Notes: generated by a model from the sequence alone, not told the origin. A stretch of DNA of 64,000 nucleotides from Odontocerum albicorne (GCA_949825065.1 OX463847.1:33941164-34005163); one strand, 5' to 3'; shown: positions 10,437-21,229, counted from the stretch's first letter. Made by a program: numbers and translations.

Positions 10437-10625
10437 TTTTTACATTTAAGATTTCAAATTCATAGAAATTCACGTAACGAAGCTTAACCAACTGCTCGTG
10501 GACGATGTTTTTCAATACTTTCAGTATTTCAGTAATCTCTCGTATTGTAGAACGCTGATTTATTCTTGATTAAGCTTTGCTTTGATCGTCATCATTGATA
10601 ATCGGCTTTCCAGAGAGGACACCAT
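10437..10625 (-). pseudogene. mariner transposase fragment (second HTH region)
   Basis: The minus-strand translation contains LEDGVLSGKPIINDDDQSKA followed by STIREITEILKVLKNIVHEQLVKLRYV. This follows the mariner pattern of the GRP-like linker, DDD-Lys segment and second helix-turn-helix ending near 'TVHRHLKKLGYV'. At least one stop interrupts it. It is a different, older mariner from the palindromic family at 1880. No terminal repeats were identified. Confidence 0.6.
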
Positions 10626-10792
10626 CTTCGAGTGACGTATCACCATTAAAATCAAACATTGATTGATGAAAAATGTGTAAAGTATTTTTTCAAATATTTA
10701 TAAAAGCTTGTATAGTTTTTTTTATCTTATACATGTATAACTAAAAAAGTGTTTTTCACATAAATACTTTTATTATTATTTTATTTTATTTA

Positions 10793-11715
10793 TTTATTAC
10801 ACATGACAAGAAATATACATAATTTGCGAAAAAACCACAGGTAATTTAATTTGGACACACCATTTTAATAGATCTGGGTTTGTTGCCTTTCATTTGTAGT
10901 GCCCTCAGTAAACAAGGATTTTTCCTGTATCTCACTGAGGATATTTAGCATGAAAAAATAAATCGATACTTCTTTCTGATTTTCGATTACACAAAAATAA
11001 CCCCCCGTTGCACATTCTCATCAACCTGACAAACAGTGACACTCAATTACAACTGGAAACATCATGCGAAATCTAACTTCTCACACTCCATAAAGACATC
11101 ATCACTCCATAAAGACCAAAAATGTTCATCCCATAGTATATCACACACAATCATAAAAATAAAAACAAAAATATACACAAATATAAAACAACAAAATTAA
11201 AACAACAAAAAGAAACCCCCCTCAAGAGCCCACACAAATCTTTTCCACACGTCATTCATCCTGAAAGCCCAAGTACTCAAACTCCTGTCGCAATAACAAC
11301 CACGCTCCGATCGACTGTCTAAATGTTTTTCCTCTCTTTACCTTTATTAAATTCGGCACGCCATTGTATGTCATGGGAGCTAAATAGGCATATTGCCCTT
11401 GGGCAAAAGAGGTTTTAGCTCTAGGGATGGTGAACATTTGATTAGTTGCCATCCGTGTCATGCGTCTCTGCTCAGTCTGCATCTTCCCTTCCTCTCGATG
11501 GTAGTGCTGGAGAATGGATTTGAGATGCAAATTGGCTATGTTCAGGAATCGATATTCTCTGAAAAGCTCCGCCGTGGGATACTGGGTAGGAAGTTTGTTA
11601 ATTATGTTCACAATCAGTTTTTGGGAAACCTGCAATATGTGTTATTGAGTTGAGGTGCATCCCCCCAAACTGATATACCGTAAGAAAGTGCTGACTGACA
11701 TAATGCAAAGTATAT
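10793..11715 (-). mobile_element. LINE C, 5'-truncated copy
   Basis: The minus-strand element runs from about 11715 to a 3' tail at 10793 (an ATTTATTTATT run on the plus strand). It contains the ORF2 C terminus (11252-11710), then a 3' UTR with CATCAACCTGACAAACAGTG and ACAACTGGAAACATCATGCG blocks that are repeated at 4640-5095. This is the copy that ties the family's tail to LINE coding sequence. Confidence 0.75.
11252..11710 (-). pseudogene. LINE C ORF2 C-terminal fragment
   Basis: From 11635 downward an open frame of 127 codons includes a YPTAELFREYRFLNIANLHL segment and ends LLRQEFEYLGFQDE. Just upstream, in a shifted frame, is ALCQSALSYGISVWGDAPQL. Together these match the end of Jockey/CR1-like LINE ORF2 proteins: the 'SVLSYGI.VWG' motif, a 'YPT..LF....LNI..L' segment, then an arginine-rich stretch and a terminal WLL..E region. 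The catalytic reverse transcriptase core is absent and a frameshift separates the two parts. The superfamily is fairly sure; the clade is less certain. Confidence 0.65.
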
Positions 11716-12340
11716 ACTTTTAAGGTATATACTAAAAGAAGTGATCAACGCATTCTAAATTCGTAAATCGTTCTAAATTCTCGTTTATATTTCAGTCCAT
11801 CCTTTTCATTATCATTTTATAACACCTCTCTATTTCATAATAGAAAAGTATTTTCCAATCGAACCAAAAATATCAAAGGTCCAAGAACATCCCACATGGC
11901 AAGTTATCAATCAAGATTAAGGGATTTGTGGCGCAGTAAAGACGAGAACTCCGTCTCGAACCATTTCTTCGTCCTGCAATATTTCACGTTCATGTCAAAA
12001 GAATTCATTCAGTAATCCCAGAACTATATTCGATCCACTTACTTGATACATATCATACTCGTACATGCTATGGATGTTATTTTTCTTCAGAAATCTATTT
12101 TTTTTATTTGAAATAAATTGATGTAGTAGTCATAAATATTGTTATATTAGTCTACTTCTAAAAAGTCTACATTGGCTCAAGTATTAATTTAAATCTCTGT
12201 TTCTATGTATTTGAAGCCCTTAATGGGAGGTCTTTGTATCTTTCGAATTGGTGTTTGAGAAATATTCCTTTGAACAGGAGAAGAACTTTAAGGCTAATTT
12301 CATCATCTTCGAATAAATTATCATTCGTTTTCGTCGATTA
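11716..12340. other. Unassigned spacer
   Basis: AT-rich with no persuasive coding sequence. It lies between two LINE C copies in the same orientation, so it may be old LINE C sequence too decayed to align by eye. Confidence 0.4.
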
Positions 12341-12344
12341 TTTT

Positions 12345-12780
12345 TTTATTTATTTAATTACATTTTTAATTTATTGTATAAATACAAAATTTATGAAAAA
12401 CGACAAGCTATAAAAGGTAATTTTAATTGAACTCTTAATAAATACGGAAGAGGGTTTGTTGCCTTTCATCTTCTGTATCTTTAATAAACTAGACTTTTGC
12501 CTGTATCTTACTGAGGACAAATAAACTTGGAAAAATATGTTGCTGCTTTTTACCGATTTTTAATATTAACTCTCGTGAACTTGTGCAATGACAAGTTGTG
12601 ATACTGAATTATATGTATGTGTTACACGAGTTAAACCTCGCATATTTCATCATTTCCGACAAACCAAAAATGCATCTCACAATTACCCGCATATAATTAC
12701 CAAAAACACACAACACCTAAAAGTTCTCATAAACACTTTCAAAAATTCATCCCTCCTGCAAACCCAAATAGTCTTCTGCT
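12345..12780 (-). mobile_element. LINE C 3' region, diverged
   Basis: The LINE C tail order appears on the minus strand: GGGTTTGTTGCCTTTCAT, CTAGACTTTTGCCTGTATCT, TACTGAGGA, then a 3' UTR ending in a CTCCTGCAAACCCAAATAGT block that parallels 11260-11290. No intact frame remains. Confidence 0.55.
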
Positions 12781-12915
12781 TCCCTGATTATGAGGTAAAA
12801 ACCTTGAAACCAGTAGGGTTATATCGTTACATAAAGTGGAACAAACAGTGATTGATAAAACAAATTACAATGTTTTAAACCTCCACAATATTAATGCCTT
12901 AACTGTAAATAAAAT
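12781..12915 (+). mobile_element. Penelope-family tail
   Basis: The block GATTATGAGGTAAAAACC, TTGAAACCAGTAGGGTTAT, GGAACAAACAGTGATTGATA and ATTAATGCCTTAACTGTAAA is the terminal sequence of the Penelope-like family at 7.8 and 26.2 kb. No coding part is present. Confidence 0.6.
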
Positions 12916-13085
12916 ATAATGTAGAACTATAAAATTTTGCTTGTAAAAAGTAGATAATTAAAGAGTTCATTATAATATGAGCAACTCTCTCTTCTCGCAC
13001 AAATAATTGAGTTATGATTTTTTGGAATCTAAAATAAATTGGTTTTATTTTCATGTATATCGTATTCTATATTCAGTTTAAAGAT

Positions 13086-13440
13086 GGAGTGTCTCTGTAC
13101 TATTGGAGTTAGTAGCGCTATCAGGAGCGTTCACACGGGGGTGTGCTCTAACAGAGCGGTATGCCCAGGGCATATAAAGAAACTAAACCAATCATAGGGA
13201 GCGAAGAGGATCTTTTGTACGTTATTCAAGAAACGTAGATATTATTCTTCCGATGTATTAAAATATAACGCTTGGATAAGCGCACTCCGTCGAGAACACA
13301 TCTGCAGAGACGGATATTTCTATTCTACGACAGCTTAATAAGAATATTGTATGAATATCTACATGAGACGAAGTTCAGTGAGTAAAATAAAATATTTATT
13401 ATTCAATTTTGTCTGACTTTTCGGATATTTTGTGCGATGT
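13086..13440 (+). mobile_element. Candidate solo LTR
   Basis: A moderately GC-rich block within AT-rich DNA begins near TGTACTATTGGAGTTAGTAG. It holds a TATA-like CATATAAAGA near 13166, and about 220 bp later an AATAAA (near 13388) followed by a T-rich end. That promoter-then-polyA spacing is what an LTR would show. I cannot define a clean TG...CA pair or target duplication, and there is no internal domain. It could also be an unrelated unique segment. Confidence 0.3.
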
Positions 13441-13539
13441 GTAGAAGTTTTAATGTAGGCAATGAAATGACCTTCTTAAAAAATATTGTCACTTTTAATA
13501 TCCTTGATAAGTTTATTGGCAACCGGAATATATTTTATA

Positions 13540-13680
13540 TTTTATTTTGTAATTTGTTTAATTAAACACTGTTTATTCCAGTTTATATAACAGTATAACC
13601 CTACCGATTTCAAGGTTTTCGCCACATCAGATGATGAAGTGAAAACCTTGAAACCGTTAGGGTTATACCGTTTGTATCAT
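13540..13680. repeat. Inverted pair of Penelope-family tails
   Basis: A minus-oriented tail (AAACACTGTTTATTCC, then ATAACCCTACCGATTTCAAG) meets a plus-oriented one (GTGAAAACCTTGAAACCGTT, AGGGTTATACCGT) around 13625. They form an inverted repeat of about 60 bp with small mismatches. Confidence 0.6.
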
Positions 13681-13729
13681 ATTTTTTATATAAGTTGTGA
13701 ATAAAACTGTATTCGGATTATATTATGTA

Positions 13730-14274
13730 TTAGGTGTTAACATAAGTTGTGACCGTTTTTTTTTTTCAAATTTAAAAATTAGCACCAAAAGTAAAACAAA
13801 ATGGTAAAGGTTATCCGTCATTCGAAAGAAAATTTTCTACTCTACAAGATATTGTGTTTGCTTTTACGTTACATATATTATTTTATTTGATTACAAGCCT
13901 TCAAAATGGAATGTCAAGTAGACGACAGTGAGCATTTTCGACACCTTCTGTTCGCGTTTATTCTAGGGAATAAAGCTGCTAAAACTGCTCGAGATATTTG
14001 CGAATTGTACAGTGAAGATGCTATGAATGAAAAGACAGATGGTAGATGGCGGTATACAGTCATGTGACTACAATTCATCTGCTCGATCAATTCTACGGTG
14101 GTTCGAAGGGGATCTTCATGAATAGTATGGTTTAAGCGGTCCTCATCGAAGTCCACTGGTCGTCCGAAACGCTACATGTCTTTCGTATAATATTATATTT
14201 ACCATTTTGTTTTACTTTTGGTGCTTATTTTTAAATTTGAAAAAAAAAACGGACACAACTTATGTTAACATCTA
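13730..14274 (-). mobile_element. Palindromic mariner derivative, trimmed copy
   Basis: TA flanks both ends (13728-13729 and 14275-14276), and the termini match the 1880-2690 element. Read on the minus strand the order is: terminal repeat from 14274, a deletion that removes the first ~60 codons, the loop with the GRP-DFDED segment and second helix-turn-helix in sense, then the inverted copy of the 5' coding end down to 13730. It is therefore the same structure as the first element, inserted in the opposite orientation and missing most of one arm. Length is 545 bp against 811 bp. Confidence 0.75.
13914..14180 (-). pseudogene. mariner transposase fragment inside trimmed element
   Basis: The minus-strand frame reads MDFDEDRLNHTIHEDPLRTT and then CSHMTVYRHLPSV, the second helix-turn-helix of a mariner transposase. 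After that it runs into antisense of the family's own N terminus. The first helix-turn-helix and the catalytic domain are absent in this frame. On the plus strand the N-terminal segment MECQVDDSEHFRHLLF is still readable from 13906, because it lies in the retained inverted arm. Confidence 0.75.
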
Positions 14275-14894
14275 ATATTATTGAAACTTCAATATTTTAC
14301 AATGTTTATTTTTAAATTTTACGAAGAAGGAATTATAATAAATACTATAAATACTATATATAACGAAGAAGGAATTATAATAAATACGAAAATACTATTT
14401 ACGATACATTCCACAGTAGAAAGAGAACGCATCGCGTTGTCTCACCGTTTTCACCAACAAATTATCTACCCACAATATTATTCGCAACGTCTGCGACCAC
14501 CTCTGCACGCACAGGAGTGAGATAAAAATATATTGCGGGTGCACTCACGCGCCCCGTTCTGAATATGTATATATACCTACTTATCGATAAATAAAGATCA
14601 CTTATTATTAATCATTTGACCATTCATCACTGTTTACTATTCATTGATTATTCACTCTCACTTTCCGCATTGCTAATCGACGTATTTTATTTAAATACCA
14701 AACAATCAAAATCATCAGCACGTCCAACAAGGACATCCGCTAAACTGCGTATTCAAGACAGGCCCCTTCTACCGATTCAACATCGACCTTCGATTTTGCT
14801 AATCAATATTCATTTTAACAAGTGGTATTTGTTTCAATCAATACATATGTTATATATGACCCCGATTGATATTTTTTGGAACAATATTTCATAA

Positions 14895-15060
14895 ATATAA
14901 TTTTTTTACGCCGTGTATGGAAAACAAAAAAATACAGGTAATTAAAATGGACACTCTAAATTTTTACATGAATCGGGGTTTGTTGGCTGTAATTTGTCGT
15001 ATACCCTATAAACTAGACTTTTGTTATATTTTACTGAGGAAATATGAACACGAAAAAAGT
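14895..15060 (-). mobile_element. LINE C tail, diverged
   Basis: The blocks TGGACACTCTAAATTTTTA, GGGTTTGTTGGCTGTAATTT, AAACTAGACTTTTG and TTTTACTGAGGAAATATGAA follow the LINE C tail order on the minus strand. It is the most diverged recognisable copy. Confidence 0.5.
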
Positions 15061-15555
15061 AGGTTGATTCGTTTTACGGAGTGTTCGGAGAAATCCTTGT
15101 TACTGAGAAGATCTTCAGTTCTGTGCCATCTTCACTCTTACTTTAATCTCTTGAGACTTGTCCCATTGATCATCCAGCCAGCATCCCAGATATTTATTTT
15201 ATTGAGTCGCGCAACATTTTCATTATTTATATCAAAAAGGTAAACATACGTGCACTCTCCTTTTACTCATTACCATCACCTCAACACATGACAGTATTGT
15301 TAAGTGTAGCGCTCACAACGGTCCGAGTTAGGGGCGTTGTTTTTTTATTTTTTGTGCTAAATTTCTCAATGCGATCATTTGCATGGAAGGTTTTGATTCT
15401 CAGGTTAACGCGGGTGATACTTTTTTCTTTGATCCAATAAATCCTGAAAGAGAATGCGTCTAATTGTAACTCAAAGTTTAATTGGATGTCTTAAAATAAT
15501 TGGAAATTGAATTCAAGTATTTTAAATGCACTCAACTCATTATTTCTGTATTTTA
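15061..15555. other. Unassigned spacer
   Basis: No recognisable feature. A short open frame continues into it from the preceding LINE C tail but has no protein-like pattern. Confidence 0.4.
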
Positions 15556-15559
15556 ATTT

Positions 15560-15830
15560 TAATCTTCGTCTTCCTCTTCTTTTAGGCATGTTGGCCTGTT
15601 ATGGCCCTGCATCATTGTTTCCCTCTTGTGACGTCGACTGCCAGCTGTCTTTCCATCATTTGGGAGGTCGTCTTGGAGGTCTGCTTGTTGGGTACTGTCC
15701 CTGGCTATTCTCACGGCTCTTGGTTCCGCCATTCTGGATACATGTTCGTTCCAGAACCTTCTTCTCAGTCATCCTCATCTAACAATATCTTCAACTTTGC
15801 ACGTCCAATAATTTTAATCTGTCAGTAAAA
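15560..15830 (-). pseudogene. Craniofacial-type LINE RT C-terminal remnant
   Basis: On the minus strand one frame gives FWNEHVSRMAEPRAVRIARD, and a shifted frame continues with RPPRRPPKWWKDSWQSTSQE. This matches the end of craniofacial-type LINE ORF2: an 'RWFGHVSRM' landmark, then a 'GRP..RW.DD' segment. The region is distinctly more GC-rich than its surroundings. The plus-strand open frames here are antisense shadows. A frameshift is present. It is a different family from LINE R, judged by the distinct linker. Confidence 0.5.
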
Positions 15831-16720
15831 GTGGACTCGAAACTCGAGTTACAGCACCCTTGACGAGAGTCTGCTCTCTAAACAACGCTATAATGCATTG
15901 TCATTTTATGAATATAATTATGTAAATATATATTGTTACATATTGGTTGAAAGGACATTATTTTTTATCGTAATGCATAATTCGTAATACTTGTGGTTAC
16001 GTTTTAATATTTAATTACATCCCTGTCTGTCTCTTGGACACACAAAATAGAGCTTGTGTAAGAAGACTCTATTACCTACTCACTCCACTTCATGAATGAG
16101 TGACACTCAAAGTTTTTAGCCAGGTAACTTTTCGATCTCCATCAGTCGTCAATTTTATCATGTCGTCTACGGAGTTTATGATCAAGGAATGTCATAATCC
16201 ATTGTGAACTGAGATAGTCGAATATTTCGTAAATGTCACGTAATTTTAGAAAAGTCTCCTAAATAGGTAGACCGTTCCATAGAACTCACTAGTTTGTTTG
16301 AGATTTGATATTATTAAAGAGAATGGTTGAAATGGCGAAATATGTGTAAAGAATGATTAACTTTGACATGTGCTACTGTTAGTTTGCATTTGAAAATGTA
16401 TACGTGTCTCTAATTTAACAAATGAATGATACTCGGGACAGGTCATCGATATCGTTGATACGCTCCATTAACGTTATCATTGCTTAGTCCAACAGTACTA
16501 TAACCCATCCACCATGCAACAGAATGATTAATTTTAGAAGTTATTAGTATTTTTGTTTGATTTTAAGACATTTTTTATTTAAAGAAACATATTATAATGG
16601 TCGAGAAAATGATAAAACATATATCATTAATAAAAAAGTTTTGAAAATAAAACGATATTTCCACCGGTGGGTATGAATCGAAACATTATTTTTATTATTT
16701 ATTTCTTCATATAGAACTCT
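15831..16720. other. Unassigned spacer with a short repeated motif
   Basis: Mostly featureless AT-rich DNA. A block near 15840-15900 (ACAGCACCCTTGACGAGAG, then CTCTCTAAACAACGCTAT) resembles 5730-5790 and 36100-36120. It may be a decayed member of another dispersed family. Confidence 0.35.
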
Positions 16721-16724
16721 TCAA

Positions 16725-17016
16725 CATATCCGAATTAGTAATTTGCGCACGTTGAAGAACATGGCCGAGAGACAATATTGTCTTGGCCACCAATAATTGA
16801 ACATTCACGCTAAGAACAACTGTAATTGGCAAGAAACTAATAATTCACCACCGTACGTGTCAGAAATACTACCGCATGTGACAAGGCAACAACACTTGCA
16901 CATTCTAGTGTGAAAGAATATTGTTAAAAAAACGAATACTTAAACTGAACAGAATTGAAACTGGAATCCCCGAGTAGAGGACAAGTGTCTTACCAACTAG
17001 GCCACTGACGTCGTTA
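16725..17016 (-). repeat. tRNA-derived SINE-1
   Basis: The minus-strand head at 17016-16955 has GTCAGTGGCCTAGTTGGTAA (A box) and a degenerate B box around CGGGGATTCCAG. The body runs to about 16725, where ACATATCCGAATTAGT and CCGAGAGACAATATTGTC-like blocks match the ends of the 35.2- and 39.2-kb copies. The B box is weak, so the promoter may be dead. Confidence 0.55.
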
Positions 17017-17097
17017 ATATAGAAAAAGTCGTGGATTAATTTAGCACCTTCGAAAATATAAATAATTGAAAAATGTGTCCACGTTCTTTCAATTTCG

Positions 17098-17385
17098 AAA
17101 ACAAAATAGTTGCATTACATAATCAGCAACCATACCAAGCGAAATAAGGATATAAGAGATTGTAAAACAAAATAGTTGCATTACATAATCAGCAACCATA
17201 CCAAGTGAAATAAGGATATAAGAGATTGTAAAACAAAATAGTTGCATTACATAATCAGCAACCATACCAAGCGAAATAAGAATATAAGAGATTGTAAAAC
17301 AAAATAGTTGCATTACATAATCAGCAACCATACCAAGCGAAATAAGGATATAGTATAAGAGATTGTAAAACAAAATTTGAAAAGA
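17098..17385. repeat. 66-bp tandem repeat, four units plus partial
   Basis: An ACAAAATAGTTGCATTACAT unit recurs at 17101, 17167, 17233 and 17299, an exact 66-bp period with few substitutions. A partial fifth unit follows after a 5-bp insertion. Because 66 is divisible by three, a minus-strand frame stays open for 101 codons as a 22-residue repeat containing YILISLGMVADYVMQLFCF. I treat this as a consequence of the repeat rather than a gene: no start context and no flanking coding signal. Confidence 0.85.
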
Positions 17386-17559
17386 TAAATTCAAAAATGG
17401 AGTATTTAAAATTTAATATCAAAGTGATATATGAGAGTAAATTAAAATTATATAACATATTTACTTGTGCTTTAAATTCAGTAAACTGCCTTCAAGGTGA
17501 GAACATCAGAATTTGATTGCTTTGTCACATCATAATTTTAAAGGTCTTTCTAAACTTCT

Positions 17560-17665
17560 CGTACCTTTTATACTAATCTTATTAACTATTTTGGTAAATC
17601 TTTGACCATTAATTTTTTCTACGTGGATAAGCCATCTCAATGCACCTTTCTTCATCTTTAGGAAT
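17560..17665 (-). pseudogene. LINE RT C-terminal remnant
   Basis: The minus strand reads KMKKGALRWLIHVEKINGQR followed by FTKIVNK. This matches the LINE R landmark 'LR..GHV.RMN..R..K.IY'. Nothing upstream or downstream stays in frame for long. Confidence 0.5.
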
Positions 17666-17669
17666 ATAT

Positions 17670-18530
17670 TAATTCGATCCGCATACTGTCCTATTATCTT
17701 AATTCCTTTTATTTTTCACATACTCATATTCTAAGAACGATCTTTTTTCTATCGCATTAAACTTAACATTGAAAAATTATCAAAGGTTTTAGTTTTAACT
17801 TTGCGGTCCTCTATATTCGAATGTTTAACAATAAATAACATTTAATACCACTCATTATATTAATTCCTATTACACTTATTTCTACCTCCTATTCCGAGGC
17901 TCTCTTCATTCCGTCTGAAGAGAGTCTCGGGATAGGGGGTAAAATACGTGTAGTGAAGATTAATATATTTAGTTAAATAACAAAGTATTTTACTGTTAAA
18001 CATTTTAACTCAAAAAATTTAAGCATCTGGTCACGTATATATCTTTTGAACAAATCCTTTGTGAAAAAGATTATAAAGATAAAATTGTTTTTCGGTCATA
18101 CTAAGAATACGAAAAATAGTAAACTCTTGTGCACAACCCCCATAAAGTGCAGCTCTTCGTTCATTGTAGATGCAAGGAAGCAACACACATAGGAATAGCG
18201 GATAAGCGGGTCATCATAGGAGTTTCATTCTATGAAGCTCTATCGATTGAAATTTACGACTGGTGCAAGAACATACTCGTAGAACTGCTAACTGTGTTTG
18301 TCAATAGTTTTTGTTAACATGGTGTTTTTTTTTTCAAATATTTAAAAGGTTTCCTTGACTGGTTTCTCTAGCATGATCCCCATTAACCCTTACTCGACTT
18401 GATGACCCCCGAAATATGGCAGCTTTTTATCGCATCATTTCATATTAATAAAAAATATTAAAAAAAATGTTTCACGTGAATATCAAATATGGCTTAAAAT
18501 ATTTTTTGAAATGCAATTTCTTTGAAACAC
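17670..18530. other. Unassigned spacer
   Basis: AT-rich. A GAGGCTCTCTTCATTCCGTC / GACGGAATGAAGAGAGTCTC-like inverted repeat lies around 17895-17930 and could form a short hairpin. The 62-codon open frame at 18129 has no recognisable pattern. Confidence 0.4.
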
Positions 18531-18536
18531 ATCTTA

Positions 18537-18812
18537 GTTACTGTGTAGCTCAAAACTTATGACTTGTGAAAAGTTGCTGTATATCTGGTGGCTTAATAAC
18601 GTGTAGCTTTTGAACTGTTACCGTGCAACTCGCAACTTTATACCTTGTGACTTGAAAAAAGATACCGTATAGCTTGTGATTTTATAACTAATGACTTTCG
18701 AAGAGTTACCATATAGCTTATGGCTTGATAACTTGTAACTTATGGACAGTTATCGTGTAGCTTGTGGTTTTATAACTTGAAGATTTTAAAGAGTTACCGT
18801 ATAGCTAGAGGT
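18537..18812. repeat. 44-bp degenerate tandem repeat, seven units
   Basis: A unit built on GTTACCGTATAGCTTGTGG and TTTATAACTTGTGACTT recurs at 18537, 18573, 18617, 18661, 18705, 18749 and 18793. After the first, shorter step the spacing is exactly 44 bp. Units are diverged from each other, so the array is old. Confidence 0.75.
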
Positions 18813-18814
18813 AT

Positions 18815-20370
18815 GAGATACAGTCAACGTGATAACGTGATGCGAACATGTGTCAGTAGAACCTGACAGCTCAGCCATATACACATATCTGTAACGTCTG
18901 CAGAAGGGAGTGTTCAATTTAGATCGGACTATAATCCCACAGAAGGTCACATGATCAACCTGAAGGAGCAGGTTGAGATTGACGTTGAAATGGCGTCGTG
19001 AGTTGAGTCTCGTCGTGACGTTGAAATGGTGAGTTCACTGTCATGTAGCATTTTTTCCATAAAAACAGAAAGCTTTATTTAGGGCACCAGACTGGGAACC
19101 GTTGTAAATTGAAACAAAAATATCCTGGTTAGTATATGGGAGTCTTACCTACTCCAAGCTTCGGAAGTCCTCAAATATTGTTGAAAATATCAAATTATAA
19201 GTTCATGTTGGCGTTTTTTTAAATTTCAATAATTTTAGTTTTTGGGGTAGTGAATTGAATTTATATAAATCAAAGTTAACGGTTTGAACAATCCATTAAT
19301 TGAAACCGTTTTGAAAAACATAAATTGTATTCAATTCCATCAACTTTTGAACCTACATTTATGTTTCGAATTATCAAAAGTATTTTTTTCTCTCTGAATA
19401 CAAGTATATACCACAATTATTTGTTTATTTTTTAAAACCTTTTTTTTTTCAAATTTACAAAACGAGTTAAGTAACAAAAAAAAGTAACCAATTTGAAGAA
19501 AAGTGACAAAAAACTTAGAGCGTATATATTCTTCTTAAAACAAGACATTTAAAAGATGTCCTAGAAAAACCCTCGTAACAGGACTCGTGATTGATTGTTT
19601 TTACACATTTTTTTGTACTTTATTTCTCTTGTCGTAGACATGGAGTGATCGGCTGCGAACTGATCTAAATGGAGACGTATTGTGTAATGCTTGTGTTTTT
19701 GACGGAACGAAGAGGGTGTTAGATTAAAAAGTTAAAAAATAACTACCTCTTTTTAACACTTCGAGTATACACATACATCATCTATGCTAAATAATTGAAA
19801 CATATGTTAATCATATGAATAAAAAATAAAATAAAAACGGAAACGTGAATAACACTGGTTGAGAACAGCATGTTATAAAAAAGTACCCTTATTCTTACTA
19901 AACAGTGTTTATATGCATATCATTGTAAGCACTATCGATTCTGAAGTCTCCTTGCTATACTTTGTCTTGGAATTACCTTTTCTACATTGAACTTAAATAA
20001 TACTAAGTTATTTACTTTAAAATATCAAACGTATATTTACTCTTTTAACACTCGTCATATCTGAAGATCAAATCAAGTTTCTATCCAAAACATCAAGTTT
20101 CTATTATATTAGTGACCGAAGTCACTTAAAATATGATTATTATTTTACTGTAGTATTTCAAAAAGTATTTACTTAAAAATTCCTTTTAAAAGTTTTTTTT
20201 CTCAGTCATCTAACATTTTATTGAAAATTTATCACACGCGTTAAGTACCAGTCACTTAGAAAATCCGATCGTCTACGCAACCTAAAATATTTGACAGTTC
20301 TCAAAATCACTAGCTTAACAGGTTGTTAAGTTACCTGTGGAAAAAACGACCTTAAATATAATCTTAAATA
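18815..20370. other. Unassigned AT-rich region
   Basis: No transposon landmark, RNA gene or convincing exon was seen in this 1.5-kb stretch. A duplicated ATCAAGTTTCTAT motif near 20075-20105 is the only local repeat noted. Confidence 0.4.
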
Positions 20371-20374
20371 TATA

Positions 20375-20590
20375 CATAACATCATGCTATTTTCCTAAAA
20401 GGGGCAGGTATAGAGGACAGAGCCGCAAACAGGAGCACGCATAGAAGACAGACATACTTCTTTCTTCTCCATATCCATGCATATTCTCAAACAATTCCTT
20501 CTCTTATTCGTTACCTTTTTTTCTTCAATATTTCATTCCCTTGGTCGAAGCATACTTTTTTCGGTCATATTTAACCATTTATTAAATATA
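20375..20590 (-). mobile_element. LINE R 3'-end fragment
   Basis: The family tail order is present on the minus strand: ACATCATGCTATTTTCC, GGGGCAGGTATAGAGGACAG, TCTCCATATCCATGCATAT, then a CATTCCCTTGGTCGAAGCAT coding-end block. It is diverged and carries no intact frame. Confidence 0.55.
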
Positions 20591-20930
20591 ATCAACACAT
20601 ATTACTAGTACTTTGCGACGTTTTGAATGAGGCTATAAAATGATTCAATAAGAACAAAATAATTTAAATTAAATTTTATATTAATTACCAACTATTTTGG
20701 AGTCAATAAAATTTTAAAAGAATAATTTAAAAATATTTTAAACAGTACATTATTTTTGTATTACATATCTTATAACGGCCCCCCCTGGCTTTTGTAAATT
20801 TGTAGGTTATAATATATAATACATGTTCTTGTTTGGTGAGTTTTCTGCGGTTTCCTCATCAAATGTGGGAAGCTCCAATTCATAAGGCCGCAGCCGCTAC
20901 CTTCCCATCCTCACGCTACATCCTAACCAT

Positions 20931-20936
20931 TTATTG
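20931..20936 (-). promoter_or_regulatory. Polyadenylation signal AATAAA
   Basis: An AATAAA hexamer on the minus strand about 65 bases downstream of the candidate stop at 20997. It is in a plausible position for the unidentified terminal exon, but such hexamers are frequent in DNA this AT-rich. The sequence just beyond (20850-20915) resembles 63540-63600. Confidence 0.3.
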
Positions 20937-20996
20937 TTATATATAATTTAAAAATGACCATCAAACATCATGTATATCTTTTTCTTCTCCGCCGAG

Positions 20997-21229
20997 CTAT
21001 GCCTCCTTCTCTGTCTTCTTGCGCGACGGGCGGTAAGTCTTGCGCTTCCTGGGAGCCAGAGTGCGCCCCCTGGGGGTCTGTAAGGCGGGGCGGGGTGATC
21101 GGGAAAACGCTGGAACCTTGACAATGTTACCAGAGCTGCTGAAGTGAGACAGAATCACTCTGGATATTCGACCCTTAACATCTCGGGCATAGTTCAACGA
21201 CAAGGGGGGAGAAGGGGAGAGGCCATTAA
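20997..21229 (-). CDS. Candidate terminal exon of an unidentified host gene
   Basis: On the minus strand a TTCTTTTTAG acceptor-like sequence ends at about 21230. It is followed by an open frame to a TAG at 20997-20999, about 77 codons. The translation includes SLNYARDVKGRISRVILSHF and ends in a very basic tail, APRKRKTYRPSRKKTEKEA. A proline/serine/arginine-rich middle (PAFSRSPRPALQTPRGR) precedes that tail. An AATAAA lies about 65 bases past the stop (20931-20936). GC content is well above the flanks. Acceptor, frame, stop and polyA signal in the right order suggest a real last exon. The tail would suit a nuclear or nucleic-acid-binding protein, but I do not recognise the family. It could also be a processed remnant or part of an uncharacterised retroelement. 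Confidence 0.4.

Noticed and set aside
17089..17394. A 101-codon minus-strand frame that looks like a repetitive membrane protein
   Set aside because: It follows from a 66-bp tandem repeat whose length is divisible by three. No other coding evidence.
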